Assembly (NCBI GenBank): GCA_022448645.1
Contig: JAKVBZ010000013.1
Span: 1-64,000 of the forward strand
Direction of reading: 5' to 3'
DNA from: Pirellulaceae bacterium
GTDB lineage: Bacteria; Planctomycetota; Planctomycetia; Pirellulales; Pirellulaceae
Length of the DNA stretch: 64,000 nt
Position numbers and translations under genes: made by a program. This document shows, piece by piece, positions 26,580-36,001 of the stretch. Below the pieces are notes generated by a model. The model was not told the DNA's origin. It saw only the letters and a program-made list of their open reading frames with translations, and ran no database searches. The stretch's first letter is position 1, and each line of letters begins with the position of its first letter.

Positions 26580-27884
26580 ATGAGTCAAGCTATTCTTCGG
26601 ACCGCGACTCTCGGTTGTAAGGTCAACCAGTACGAGACAGAGTATGTTCGTCAGGCGCTTGTGGGCCATGATTTCCGCGATGCGGTGGATGGCGAAAACG
26701 CAGACCTGTGCGTGGTAAATACGTGTACGGTCACAAATGAGGGGGATTCCAAAAGCCGGCAGTTGATCCGACGTATTCATCGAGATAATCCTGGTGCAAG
26801 GATTGTGGTCATGGGATGCTACGCAACGCGTGCCCCAGATGAAGTTGCGGCTTTGCCCGGAGTCATTGAGGTCGTGACGGACAAGCGTGAGCTACCAGAT
26901 TTATTGGGCCGGTTCGGAGTTTTGGACATCCCCTCGGGAATTTCTGAGTTTAGTGGCCGTCAAAGAGCCTACGTCAAAGTTCAAGACGGGTGTTTGCTAC
27001 GCTGCAGCTACTGCATCATCCCCAAGGTAAGACCGCAACTTACGAGTCGTCCCGTGAGCGAGATTGTCGACGAGGTGACTCGACTGGTGGACAATGGATA
27101 TCGTGAAATCGTCTTAACGGGTATTCATTTAGGACATTTTGGTGTGGATTGGAATGTGCGGCGACCCAAAAGCGAATGGATCCGACTGTCGGATCTGCTG
27201 CGGAAACTAGTGGCTTTGCCAGGTCAATTCCGGCTACGACTATCCAGTATTGAAGCCACCGAGGTGACACGGGAGTTAATCGGTGTGATGACTGAATTTT
27301 CAGATCAGATTTGTCCACACCTTCATCTATGTCTGCAAAGTGGTTCTGATGCTGTCTTGCGCCGGATGAAGCGCCGATGGTGTACAAAGCGATTCAGTGA
27401 CCGTTGTGCGTTGGTTCGCGAGCAATTGGCTCATCCCGCGATCACCACCGATATCATTGTGGGCTTCCCCGGCGAAACGGATCGAGAGTTCTCGGAGACC
27501 TGTGCAACAGTCGAAAGGCTTCGTTTTTCGAAGATACACGTGTTTCCTTTTAGTCCTCGTCGAACGACACCGGCTGCCAGTATGCCAGCACAAGTGGACC
27601 CGCGCGTCAAAGCTGCCCGAGTCAAGGAATTGAAGTCCATCGAAGCTCGGCTGCGTTGGCAATACCATCATAGTTTATTGGGCAAGCAACTCAGGGTGTT
27701 GCTGGAAACCCCGGATAGGAATCGCTCTGGATACTGTACCGGGACTTCCTGTCGATATGCTCCTGTCGTGGTGCAGACAGACGTATCGCCGGGTGAATTC
27801 GTGGACGTTCAAGTCGCACAGATTGAGTCAAATTATCTTGAGGGCCATGTGGGGTCGGTCTCTTCCTGCCGCATCGGTTCGTAG
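26580..27884 (+). CDS. mtaB: tRNA threonylcarbamoyladenosine methylthiotransferase MtaB
   Basis: Radical-SAM methylthiotransferase converting t6A37 to ms2t6A37 in tRNAs. The order is a UPF0004 N-terminal domain with cluster Cys residues in TLGCKVNQYE, VVNTCTV and VMGCYAT, then the radical-SAM CxxxCxxC in GCLLRCSYCIIP at about residues 139-150, then a C-terminal TRAM-like segment. GCKVNQYE and NTCTVTNEGDSKSRQ are typical of MtaB rather than MiaB or RimO. The 434-aa length is normal. Start ATG 26580 was chosen over the open frame from 26493, which overlaps clpS. Confidence 0.92.
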   Translation: MSQAILRTATLGCKVNQYETEYVRQALVGHDFRDAVDGENADLCVVNTCTVTNEGDSKSRQLIRRIHRDNPGARIVVMGCYATRAPDEVAALPGVIEVVTDKRELPDLLGRFGVLDIPSGISEFSGRQRAYVKVQDGCLLRCSYCIIPKVRPQLTSRPVSEIVDEVTRLVDNGYREIVLTGIHLGHFGVDWNVRRPKSEWIRLSDLLRKLVALPGQFRLRLSSIEATEVTRELIGVMTEFSDQICPHLHLCLQSGSDAVLRRMKRRWCTKRFSDRCALVREQLAHPAITTDIIVGFPGETDREFSETCATVERLRFSKIHVFPFSPRRTTPAASMPAQVDPRVKAARVKELKSIEARLRWQYHHSLLGKQLRVLLETPDRNRSGYCTGTSCRYAPVVVQTDVSPGEFVDVQVAQIESNYLEGHVGSVSSCRIGS

Positions 27885-28044
27885 TAGCAGTGACTGCTGT
27901 TGATCTCTATAGCGGCAATTTCATGCGATTGCTAAACTTTGCCTCCCTTTTCGTAGCTCGTCTGCCACGAATCTTTGTCCTCAAGGTGGACGCAGTTTTT
28001 TTCCCTGCTCCTTATTCAACGGTTCAGCAAAAACGGTGGTTGTT

Positions 28045-29178
28045 ATGAGTCGTAAACCTGCACGGATGACAATATCGTGTTTGATAGTGGTCAGCGTGTG
28101 GCTAGCCTTTGGCGCAATGGCGCTGGCTGGTCCTTGGAAATCATTAAATCCGTTTAAGTCTCAGGTGGATGCTGATCCGCAGAAGAAGTATTTGTTGTCC
28201 GAAGATCAAGGTCCATGGATGATCTTAGCGACCACATTTGCAGGAGAGAATGCGGAACAAGAGGCTCATACCTTGGTGTTGGAACTAAGAAAAGAGTACG
28301 GACTGGCAGCTTATTTGCACAAGAAACGTTTCGACTTCTCTGGTACCGTCGACGGTAGGGGGGTCAATCGATTTGGGGACGCCCGTAAACTTCGCTATCG
28401 ACAGAATGTGTCGTTCCACGAATGGGCCGTTCTGGTCGGAGACTTTTCGTCGATAGATTTGCCAGAAGTAAAGCGCACATTGGATGAGTTGAAAACGATC
28501 ACACCCGAGAGTCTCGACATCAATGTCATTAAGACTCAAAGGTTTCGCGGTTTGCGTGAAGCTCAACAGCGTGTTCTCGAACTGAGTAGTGGAGAATCAA
28601 AGCGGCGCAAAGGTCCCATGAGGAAGGCTTTCGTCACGAGAAATCCTTTGCTTCCGAAAGAATTCTTCGTTCCCAGTGGAATCGACAAGTTTATTTACAA
28701 CTTAAATAAGGACCTGAAGCATAGTCTTGTCCTTTGTCAGGAAAAGTACACTGTCCGTGTGGCAAGGTTTCAAGGCAACGCCATTGTGGACCAACGTAAA
28801 ATTGATCATATCCGTCAAGGCGCTGAGGAGATGACCAGCCGTTTGGCGGTTGCTGCAGCGCAGGCTGATAAACTGACGATGGCTTTACGTGAATTGGGTG
28901 TGGAAGCTTACCAATTTCACGATCGTACCCAGAGCATCGTGACTGTTGGTAGCTTTGAATCGGTCGGTACAAAACGAGGTACCCAACTAGTGCTTGACAG
29001 CGAGATACGACGCGTCATTGAACAGTTTCGACCTGAGCAAGTTCACTTGCCGAATGGAGGGGTCAATGTCCAACCGAAAGTCGTCGAGGGAATTCCTTGT
29101 GATCCTCAGCCGGTACCAATTGAGGTGCCACGATATTCGGTGAGCAGCGACTACGCGCAATTAGGTATCTTTCGCTAG
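28045..29178 (+). CDS. Secreted protein of unknown function (planctomycete-type)
   Basis: A 377-aa protein with a signal peptide (hydrophobic residues ~12-29, likely cleavage after ALA). The mature part has two alpha/beta segments of similar look: GPWMILATTFAGENAEQEA with LVLELRKEYGLAAYLHKK near residues 54-95, and YTVRVARFQG followed by a helix and LGVEAYQFHDRTQSIVTVGSFES near 235-315. Both resemble SPOR-like repeats (a strand with an aromatic residue, a helix, then a second strand), so a peptidoglycan or envelope role is possible but not shown. ATG 28045 is preferred to the upstream GTG at 28036. No operon partner is evident. Confidence 0.75.
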   Translation: MSRKPARMTISCLIVVSVWLAFGAMALAGPWKSLNPFKSQVDADPQKKYLLSEDQGPWMILATTFAGENAEQEAHTLVLELRKEYGLAAYLHKKRFDFSGTVDGRGVNRFGDARKLRYRQNVSFHEWAVLVGDFSSIDLPEVKRTLDELKTITPESLDINVIKTQRFRGLREAQQRVLELSSGESKRRKGPMRKAFVTRNPLLPKEFFVPSGIDKFIYNLNKDLKHSLVLCQEKYTVRVARFQGNAIVDQRKIDHIRQGAEEMTSRLAVAAAQADKLTMALRELGVEAYQFHDRTQSIVTVGSFESVGTKRGTQLVLDSEIRRVIEQFRPEQVHLPNGGVNVQPKVVEGIPCDPQPVPIEVPRYSVSSDYAQLGIFR

Positions 29179-29743
29179 ATAACTTTGGCGCTGCCCATGG
29201 TCACCTTTTTCTTGTTCTGAAGGTTGCCCTCTGCAACCTCCCGACAACACGTTAGCGTGTGTGCGATTTGTGGAAGCTTTCTTACGTTCTATGCATGATC
29301 GGTAGCAATAATATAGGGCGTGTCGGACCGATGGATGATGACTAGGGAAACCAAAAATGTGGACTTTCCTTTGAATTTCTGAAGACGTTCCTTAAATGAC
29401 TCGGTGACCATTCCGAAAGCGTTTCTGAGGTCCTTGACCTGCTTCGGTGTCCAAGCGCCGCCGAACTTAGGTTGCCATGTCCAGGGAGGCGTCTTTTCGA
29501 ATCTGACACGCCAACTATGGAATTGTCTGATTAGGTTCAGATCCTTTCACGGTATGGAGAACGGTTCATACCGGAAATGGGAGCAAATACTGGCGAGGGT
29601 GCAACTCTATCATGATGTCGGAGTTACATCGGTGTTGATCACTCCGCCGATGTTGTCAGATGAAACGTTCGACTTGTCATATGGTCAGTCTGGCCAACCG
29701 CGGTTAGATTGTATTCGTTTGAACTCAATTCGGGTAAATCGTC
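29179..29743. other. 565-base gap before rdgB
   Basis: No convincing gene. A plus-strand frame at 29404-29829 could encode 141 aa, but it runs into rdgB in another frame and its composition looks random. A perfect hairpin AGGTTGC-CCTCT-GCAACCT lies at 29221-29239, 43 bases after the preceding stop, without a T-run. Confidence 0.4.
29221..29239 (+). other. Hairpin after the secreted-protein gene
   Basis: A 7-bp perfect stem AGGTTGC/GCAACCT with a 5-base loop. No U-tract follows, so a factor-dependent terminator or mRNA 3'-end stabiliser is more plausible than an intrinsic terminator. Confidence 0.4.
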
Positions 29744-30382
29744 ATGGCAAACACAACACTTGTACTCGGAACGCACAATCGCAAGAAAGGGGCAGAGCTT
29801 GCAGGTTTGCTGGCTCCTTATGGTTTTAGGCTAGTGACGTTAGCCGAATTCGATGCCCCTTTAAACGTCGTTGAAGACGGAGATTCGTTTGCCGCTAATG
29901 CTGCCCTCAAGGCGACACAGCAGGCGGTCCACCTTCGTGAGTGGGTGTTGGGTGAAGACAGCGGTATTGCGGTGGATGCACTCGATGGGTCTCCAGGAAT
30001 CTATTCTGCGAGGTTTTCGGGCGAGGACGCAACAGACGACGACAACAATCGCCTGTTACTGGAAAAACTTGAAGGAATTCCAGAAGCATCGCGGACGGCA
30101 CATTATGTTTGTCATATGACTGTCGCAGATTCCACGGGAGAAATACGTGCAGAAAGTGAAGCTCGCTGTTTCGGATCTATTCGCAGAGATGCTGTTGGAG
30201 ATGCTGGGTTTGGTTATGATCCACTGTTTGAAGTGATGGAGTACCATCAGACGTTTGGGCAGTTAGGTGACGCCGTAAAGTCGGTGTTAAGTCACAGGTC
30301 ACGGGCTTTTCGGTTGCTGTTGCCTCAGTTGGTTAGATTGCAGCGTGACGGTGAGTGGATCAACATGGCGGCGAAGTCATAG
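29744..30382 (+). CDS. rdgB: RdgB/HAM1 family non-canonical purine NTP pyrophosphatase
   Basis: Hydrolyses dITP, ITP and XTP to monophosphates, keeping deaminated purines out of DNA and RNA. The N-terminal TLVLGTHNRKKGAELAGLL matches the family (T-x-N-x-x-K substrate loop, here THNRKK). The catalytic GEDSGIAVDALDGSPGIYSARFSG at about residues 69-92 and the C-terminal GYDPLFEV and SHRSRAF motifs are all present. The 212-aa length is standard. The gap to the following amidohydrolase is 68 bases, so co-transcription is possible. Confidence 0.96.
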   Translation: MANTTLVLGTHNRKKGAELAGLLAPYGFRLVTLAEFDAPLNVVEDGDSFAANAALKATQQAVHLREWVLGEDSGIAVDALDGSPGIYSARFSGEDATDDDNNRLLLEKLEGIPEASRTAHYVCHMTVADSTGEIRAESEARCFGSIRRDAVGDAGFGYDPLFEVMEYHQTFGQLGDAVKSVLSHRSRAFRLLLPQLVRLQRDGEWINMAAKS

Positions 30383-30450
30383 CTAAGAGGGGCCGCATTC
30401 TGCCCCCGATTTCCCGAAATTGATGCATGATTGAAGCAGAGGGCGCAACA

Positions 30451-31752
30451 ATGAAGAACCATATGGTTAGCTTTGCGGCGGTTCTGGTGCTGGTAATAGG
30501 ATTCGTCTCGGTCGTATCTGGTGAGACTCCACAAGATTGGCTGGACCAAAATCTGCCAGAAGTTGTGGAGTTTTATCGTGAACTGCATGCGAACCCAGAA
30601 TTGTCATTTCAAGAAGAGAAAACGGCAGCCCGGTTAGTAGAAAAATGGGAGCAGGCTGGTCTGGAAGTCACTGTAAAAGTGGGTGGGCATGGTGTCGTTG
30701 GTATTCTTCCCAATGGCCCAGGGCCAACCGTGATGCTGCGGACGGACATGGATGCCTTACCTGTCCGTGAGGCCACGGGTTTGGTGTATGCATCGCAGGT
30801 AACCGTAGAGGGTGACCAAGGGTCACCTGTGGGTGTCATGCATGCTTGTGGGCACGACATTCATATGGCCAATTTGACCGCTGTCGCTCGCTATCTGTCC
30901 AAGAATCGGGATCTGTGGAAGGGGACCCTAATGCTGGTCGGGCAGCCGGCTGAAGAACGTGGGGCTGGCGCGGCAGCGATGTTAGATGATGGGTTGTTTC
31001 GACGGTTTTCCAAGCCTGACTATGCTGTTGCCTTACACGTTGACCCACACTTGGCGGCCGGCAAAGTAGGGTATCGCTCTGGTTTCTCTCTAGCAAATGT
31101 CGACAGTGTTGATATTAAGATCCATGGCCGGGGAGGTCACGGAGCTTATCCACACACGACGATAGATCCCATCGTTCAGGCTGCTGAGTTGGTGTTGTCT
31201 TTGCAAACCATTGTCAGCCGAGAAGTCAAACCCATTGAACCGGCTGTTGTAACCGTCGGTTCCATTCATGGGGGCACCAAGCATAATGTGATTGGTGATA
31301 TGTGTGAGCTACAACTGACCGTGCGAAGCTATACGGACGAAGTGCGTACGCAGATTCACGATGCAATCCGTCGACGTACGAAAGCGATTGCTATGGCATA
31401 CAATGCGCCGGAGCCGGAAGTTTCGATTTCCGAAGGTACCCCGTCACTCTGGAATGATCCGGATCTTAGTAGGCGGTTGTCTCGCGTTTTTGAATCGGTG
31501 ATTGGTAAGGAAAACGTAAGCGAAGCCGAGCCTTCGATGGGTGGCGAAGATTTCAGTCGATATGGCAAAGCAGGAGTTCCCATCTTGATGTTTCGACTTG
31601 GGGCTGTCGATGGCAAACGTCTGGAACGCTACCGTCAGATTGGTCAGCCATCACCTTCGCTGCATTCACCGACGTTTTATCCCGATGCCGAACAGGCTCT
31701 TGCGACAGGATTTTCAGTTCTGTCCGCCGCCGCTCTAGAACTCCTCCAATAA
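30451..31752 (+). CDS. Exported M20D amidohydrolase (hippurate/IAA-amino acid hydrolase-like)
   Basis: Metal-dependent amidohydrolase cleaving N-acyl amino acids or related amides. The metal-binding motifs LRTDMDALPVREATGL and MHACGHDIHMANL, the catalytic PAEERGAGAAAML, and the dimer-domain GRGGHGAYPHTTIDPI are all clear. Start ATG 30451 (AGAGGG seven bases upstream) begins a signal peptide of ~25 residues ending VVSG|ET, so the mature enzyme is probably periplasmic or lipid-associated; the open frame from 30427 would bury the signal. The protein is 433 aa. The true substrate cannot be told from sequence. Confidence 0.92.
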   Translation: MKNHMVSFAAVLVLVIGFVSVVSGETPQDWLDQNLPEVVEFYRELHANPELSFQEEKTAARLVEKWEQAGLEVTVKVGGHGVVGILPNGPGPTVMLRTDMDALPVREATGLVYASQVTVEGDQGSPVGVMHACGHDIHMANLTAVARYLSKNRDLWKGTLMLVGQPAEERGAGAAAMLDDGLFRRFSKPDYAVALHVDPHLAAGKVGYRSGFSLANVDSVDIKIHGRGGHGAYPHTTIDPIVQAAELVLSLQTIVSREVKPIEPAVVTVGSIHGGTKHNVIGDMCELQLTVRSYTDEVRTQIHDAIRRRTKAIAMAYNAPEPEVSISEGTPSLWNDPDLSRRLSRVFESVIGKENVSEAEPSMGGEDFSRYGKAGVPILMFRLGAVDGKRLERYRQIGQPSPSLHSPTFYPDAEQALATGFSVLSAAALELLQ

Positions 31753-31761
31753 AAAAGTGGA

Positions 31762-32157
31762 TTGCAAATCTTGAGGGCTAGATTAACCAGGACTGGACGG
31801 TTTTCTGTATATGTGGGCTACACAGCCCTGATGGCCAGTGTGGCTTTGGGATTAACGCTGATGCGCCAACCTGTTATCACCTCGCTTTCTTTGCCAGATG
31901 CGGCTGGCGACTGGCAGGAATGGCGTGATGCTGCCGAGATGTCAGCCGGCACGCAAGGGCCGGTTCAACGTAGGGTTCCCGAAGCTGTCGAACCGCCGCC
32001 GGTAATATGGCTGAGAGATTATTTTCCGATTTGTTTGCTGGCAGTTCTCGGATCGGTCAGCATTCTCTTTATCATCATGGTATTGGCGATTCGAGGTGTT
32101 ATGGCGCCGAACGTTTCGCCCCGTGAGGATACTTGCTTTCCCGACAATCAGGGATGA
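31762..32157 (+). CDS. Small membrane protein, unknown function
   Basis: A 131-aa frame with one hydrophobic helix at about residues 16-35 and a second at about 86-112, separated by a Gly/Gln/Pro-rich extracytoplasmic loop. It starts at TTG 31762, nine bases after the M20 amidohydrolase stop; no strong SD is seen, and ATG 31831 is an alternative that would shorten helix one. Two well-formed helices and the tight spacing argue that it is real. The product is unrecognised. Confidence 0.55.
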   Translation: MQILRARLTRTGRFSVYVGYTALMASVALGLTLMRQPVITSLSLPDAAGDWQEWRDAAEMSAGTQGPVQRRVPEAVEPPPVIWLRDYFPICLLAVLGSVSILFIIMVLAIRGVMAPNVSPREDTCFPDNQG

Positions 32158-32176
32158 TTTGCATTTGAAACTGCAG

Positions 32177-33079
32177 CTAATCTCCATTTGTCGGCCCGTC
32201 CTCGTCGCTGTGATCATCCGTTGCCGCGCTTTTAGGTTGCAAGATAAGTCGGACTTTTGTGCCACGTTTGGGAATGCGTTCGGAAAACGGTTCGTACTGT
32301 AGTGATGCGTTGTCCTGAGAACTGGCAACCGGAACATCCAGCGTCGCGGTGGGAAAGTTCGAAACGCAGATCAGGTCACCACCTTCGGCCAAATAATGTT
32401 CCTGGTCGTCTTCGTCTTTCCAGAACTCACTTCCTGCAAAGACCCAGTTGTGTTCCATAGCCTGTCCAGTTTCTACGTGCCGGATCCATTGTTGTGCCGG
32501 ACACTCTTGTGCTGTTCCGTTTTCATCCACCCACTGGACGAAAACGGAGATCTCCGTTCCGTCGGCAGGTTGGTATTCCGGTTGATATTGCACTGGATTA
32601 CCAGGCTGAGCCCCCACGACTAGTAGGTAAGCATGAATGGTTGCTGCATGGCAGTCGACGGAAACGATAGATTCGTGATCTTTGGTGTCGGTTGGACAAG
32701 CGAACATCTCTAAAAGTGCTGTCCTCTGGCAGACTTGTCCATCCACGATGACGGCTTTTCGTTTGAGATCAAACCAACACGATTCATCCGGAAACCAGCG
32801 TTGCCAATTTTTACTAGTCTTCGATAGGGCCTGTTCGTCCGCGACACTTGTTTCGGGTGCGGGAATTTCGTCGGTTTTCTGAACGGACGAGGTGTTGTTA
32901 TTCGGTTTCTCCTCCACCGCCTGACAACCAGTGTTCGTCCCTAGCAGGCACACTGTTAACAAAGAAGGCCAAATCACTGGTCTCCATGGTCGTCGACGAT
33001 TTGAATCGCCGTAAAGCATTTCGGTCATACTCATAATCCAATGCGGAGTAATAGAGGGCGCAGTGTGACGATTTAGCAA
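32177..33079 (-). CDS. YdjY-domain secreted protein
   Basis: Planctomycete-type secreted protein carrying a YdjY-like domain of unknown biochemical role. The core pattern begins FDLKRKAVIVDGQVCQRTALLEMFACPTDTKDHESIVSVDCHA at about residues 104-146, continues PGNPVQYQPEYQPADGTEISVFVQW, and ends with WVFAGSEFWKDEDDQEHYLAEGGDLICVSNFP. The N-terminus has a membrane/signal segment ending LLGTNTGCQ, a possible but imperfect lipobox. The true start may be the ATG at residue 16 or 18. The C-terminus is acidic. It is convergent with the small membrane protein at 31762. Confidence 0.8.
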   Translation of the reverse strand: MLNRHTAPSITPHWIMSMTEMLYGDSNRRRPWRPVIWPSLLTVCLLGTNTGCQAVEEKPNNNTSSVQKTDEIPAPETSVADEQALSKTSKNWQRWFPDESCWFDLKRKAVIVDGQVCQRTALLEMFACPTDTKDHESIVSVDCHAATIHAYLLVVGAQPGNPVQYQPEYQPADGTEISVFVQWVDENGTAQECPAQQWIRHVETGQAMEHNWVFAGSEFWKDEDDQEHYLAEGGDLICVSNFPTATLDVPVASSQDNASLQYEPFSERIPKRGTKVRLILQPKSAATDDHSDEDGPTNGD

Positions 33080-33202
33080 TGCGGAGAAATTGCGGAGACT
33101 GAGGGTGTCGCCATGCTGAGTTGAAATTGATAAGATAGTGAAACCGCATGCAGTACTCTGCTGGAAATCAACATTTGGAACGCTACGCGGCCTGCGTTCT
33201 CT

Positions 33203-35110
33203 ATGGCCGAATTATACAGTAAAGGAAGAGCACCACGGATGTCTACAGCAAGCTTGACGGAAGACTTTCAGGGTCAAACCTCAAAGAAAATCTCACGAAA
33301 ACTTCAGGCGTTGAGGAAGAAACGCACGCCACATCAGAAAGTTTCGCCCTTCATTCCTTGGTCTCTCGAGGATGATGCCGATACACCACCGGTTTGCTGG
33401 TCGGAATGGCAAAAACATTTAGCTGAACGACGAGTCCCGGCCGACACATCAGAGATTTTTGCTTCTCGTAAGAATGTTTGCGTGTTGCTGTGGGGTATTG
33501 ACGAATCCGAACTCGACCTCGAGTGTGCGGAGCTCATCCATTTTCTGCAACGCGCCTCGCGGTCCAAACGTTTACGGAATTCTGCGGTACTGTTTGCCGA
33601 CAGGTCGACTGATTTTATAGATTGGCATGTGGCGGCCAAAGAACGAGAACTTGATTGTGGTTTTGCGTTGGAGTGCCTCGCAATGGTTTACTGCCTGCCA
33701 CGTTTGGCGGCGGCGCTGGAACCGGAGCCATGGTGGGACTTGTTCTCTGGGCTCGTACAAATCTCTACGGATGCAACAGCGTTGTCGTTGGATGATCAGC
33801 CTTTGTTACACCAACTTTTAGCAGGTGAATTGGCATTGGCATTTCACTTCAGTTTTCCTGAGGTGAGTGTTCAACGAGATCTTGCCAAACAAGCACGCGA
33901 TCAATTAAGTCTCGGAATGGTCGAGTTGTTGGATGGCGAAGGCCTTCCTCATGCTGACAATCTCATGCTATTACGTCCCCTGTTGGCATGTTGGTCTCGA
34001 GCTTACAGCTTGGGCGAAGCGACTGGCAAGCATGTAGTTCGCCGAGATGCCAGGGTTCAATACGAATGGTGCGTACGTCAAGCCATTCGGTTGACTCGAA
34101 GTGACGGTAGCCAATCATTGCAAGGTGGCGTCTCAGGAGGTTGGTGTCCGGATTTGTTCGATCTTGCCTTGGATCACTCTAACGATTCAGACGATGACGA
34201 AGTCGCACGTTTGTCACTTCCTGGTGTGCAGTCGCGACATCGTGGTGGGCGTTTTGACCAGTTACCATCAGCGAGTGTCCATTCAGAATGGGCGGAAGTA
34301 TCGATACTGCGATCGTCGTGGCGACGTAAAAGCCATCGACTCACAGTGGCACACGCAAATCGTTCGTTGTATGGCGAGTTGGAAGCGAACGGCGAGGTAT
34401 TGTGGTCTGGAGACTGGAATCTTCAGGTCCAGGCGGACGGCCAACCTATCCGAGTTGCTGGTGATTGGGAAGTGGTTTGCTGGTTTACGGATGAAGACGG
34501 CGACTATCTTGAGCTGGAAGCCGAATGTGAACGAGGATTTACCTTGCAACGTCAGATGCTGTTGACACGGAAAGATAAGTTTTTCTATTCGGCAGATATT
34601 GTTATGGGAACGCAGCCTGCTGAACTGGAATATGCTTTAGGAATGCAACTTAGTGAGAACATTTCTTACTCACCGGATTCAGAGACGACAGAAGGGTTTC
34701 TTGTCAATCAGCGGGGACAGGCTTTAGCCCATGCGTTGCCATTATCACTTCCGGAATGGCGCGACGCAGGTGGTCCGGGGCGTCTAGAGGTGGTTCAAGG
34801 CGCTCTAACGATGTCGCTTGCAGTCTCAGCACAACGGCTCTATGTGCCGTTGTGGTTCGATCTTGATACTGGCAGGATGGGAAAGCCAGTCACTTGGCGT
34901 CAGCTCACGATTGCGGAAAAGCTACAACGCGTGTCGCCGGACCAAGCTGTGGGGTTTCGCGTGCAAAAAGGTAAAAAACAATGGCTGATCTATCGCTCGC
35001 TGACTGAAAGAGCTAATCGGACGTTGTTGGGGCAGAACTTGTGCAGCGATAGTTTGATCGCCAGTTTTCGCCGCGATGGTACGACGGAAACGCTGGTCGA
35101 AATTGAATGA
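33203..35110 (+). CDS. Heparinase II/III-like protein, unconfirmed function
   Basis: A 635-aa protein without a signal peptide. Residues ~100-300 are helix-rich and look like an alpha/alpha toroid. Residues ~355-560 are beta-rich (WAEVSILRSSWRRKSHRLTVAHANRS, FTLQRQMLLTRKDKFFYSADIV), resembling the C-terminal beta-sandwich of heparinase II/III-type polysaccharide lyases. The lyase catalytic Tyr/His arrangement is not obvious to me, so it may be a non-catalytic homologue. The basic N-terminus (residues 25-50) is odd. An internal ATG at residue 13 (33239) is an alternative start. Confidence 0.6.
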   Translation: MAELYSKGRAPRMSTASLTEDFQGQTSKKISRKLQALRKKRTPHQKVSPFIPWSLEDDADTPPVCWSEWQKHLAERRVPADTSEIFASRKNVCVLLWGIDESELDLECAELIHFLQRASRSKRLRNSAVLFADRSTDFIDWHVAAKERELDCGFALECLAMVYCLPRLAAALEPEPWWDLFSGLVQISTDATALSLDDQPLLHQLLAGELALAFHFSFPEVSVQRDLAKQARDQLSLGMVELLDGEGLPHADNLMLLRPLLACWSRAYSLGEATGKHVVRRDARVQYEWCVRQAIRLTRSDGSQSLQGGVSGGWCPDLFDLALDHSNDSDDDEVARLSLPGVQSRHRGGRFDQLPSASVHSEWAEVSILRSSWRRKSHRLTVAHANRSLYGELEANGEVLWSGDWNLQVQADGQPIRVAGDWEVVCWFTDEDGDYLELEAECERGFTLQRQMLLTRKDKFFYSADIVMGTQPAELEYALGMQLSENISYSPDSETTEGFLVNQRGQALAHALPLSLPEWRDAGGPGRLEVVQGALTMSLAVSAQRLYVPLWFDLDTGRMGKPVTWRQLTIAEKLQRVSPDQAVGFRVQKGKKQWLIYRSLTERANRTLLGQNLCSDSLIASFRRDGTTETLVEIE

Positions 35111-35172
35111 GCTATCTATTCACGGCGTACGGATTTTGAAATACGCTCGAGTCATCATCGACACGACATAGC

Positions 35173-35865
35173 ATGTTATCCATTTCGGACAATCTATCAC
35201 GTGTTCAGGAACGTATTGCTGCAGCAGCTGAAAAGGCCGGACGCTGTGTCGAAGAAATACAGCTTATCGGAGTGACGAAGTATGTCGATTCTACAACGGC
35301 CGAATCGTTATTTGCGACGGGGTGCCAGCGGCTCGGAGAAAGCCGACCTCAGGAATTGTGGCAGAAGGCCAAAGATCTGACATCGAATTCAATCGAGTGG
35401 CACCTGATAGGCCATTTGCAGACGAATAAAGTACGGCGAACCTTGCCTTTGGTACACCTGATACATTCGGTGGACTCGGCACGCCTACTGGCGGCCATCG
35501 ACCAAGAAGCGGCATTGCTACGACAGCCAGCGAGGATCCTGCTTGAGATTAACGTATCCGGGGACGAAAATAAGCACGGATTCACGCCTGACGAAGCCGA
35601 AGTTCTTTTGCCGGGCCTTTCCGTTTATTCGAATGTGAAAGTAGCTGGATTGATGGCGATGGCTGCGTGGAAAAGCGATGCGGTCTCAGCACGAAGGGCC
35701 TTCGCCCGTCTACGCGAGTTGCGTGATCGCTGGCAGAAACAGGTGCCGGATGGCATCATGCTCAGAGAATTGTCGATGGGGATGACTGGTGACTTTGAGG
35801 AAGCGATTCTGGAAGGCTCCACGATGGTCCGTATTGGCTCTGCATTATTTGCTGATGCCGGGTAG
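35173..35865 (+). CDS. yggS: YggS family PLP homeostasis protein
   Basis: A PLP-binding fold-III (alanine racemase-like barrel) protein that buffers pyridoxal phosphate and has no known catalytic activity. The PLP lysine is in IGVTKYVDS near residue 36. GESRPQELWQKA, IEWHLIGHLQTNKVRRTLP and ELSMGMTGDFEEAILEGSTMVRIGSALF are family hallmarks (the usual SMGMS reads SMGMT). The 230-aa length is normal. The ATG at 35173 starts a canonical helix. Confidence 0.95.
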   Translation: MLSISDNLSRVQERIAAAAEKAGRCVEEIQLIGVTKYVDSTTAESLFATGCQRLGESRPQELWQKAKDLTSNSIEWHLIGHLQTNKVRRTLPLVHLIHSVDSARLLAAIDQEAALLRQPARILLEINVSGDENKHGFTPDEAEVLLPGLSVYSNVKVAGLMAMAAWKSDAVSARRAFARLRELRDRWQKQVPDGIMLRELSMGMTGDFEEAILEGSTMVRIGSALFADAG

Positions 35866-36001
35866 GTTGTTGCGGCCGACCAAGCACTTGTCAGTTGCCG
35901 ATCGAATGTCATTCATGATTTGTGGCCCAATGGAGTCTCTATGGGGAGTCTACATTTCTATTGGCCTATAGGTCCTAGGTAGGAATTTACGTTGGTTGTG
36001 A

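Noticed and set aside
29404..29829. 141-codon plus-strand frame before rdgB
   Set aside because: It overlaps the first 86 bases of rdgB in another frame, has no strong ribosome-binding site and resembles no family.
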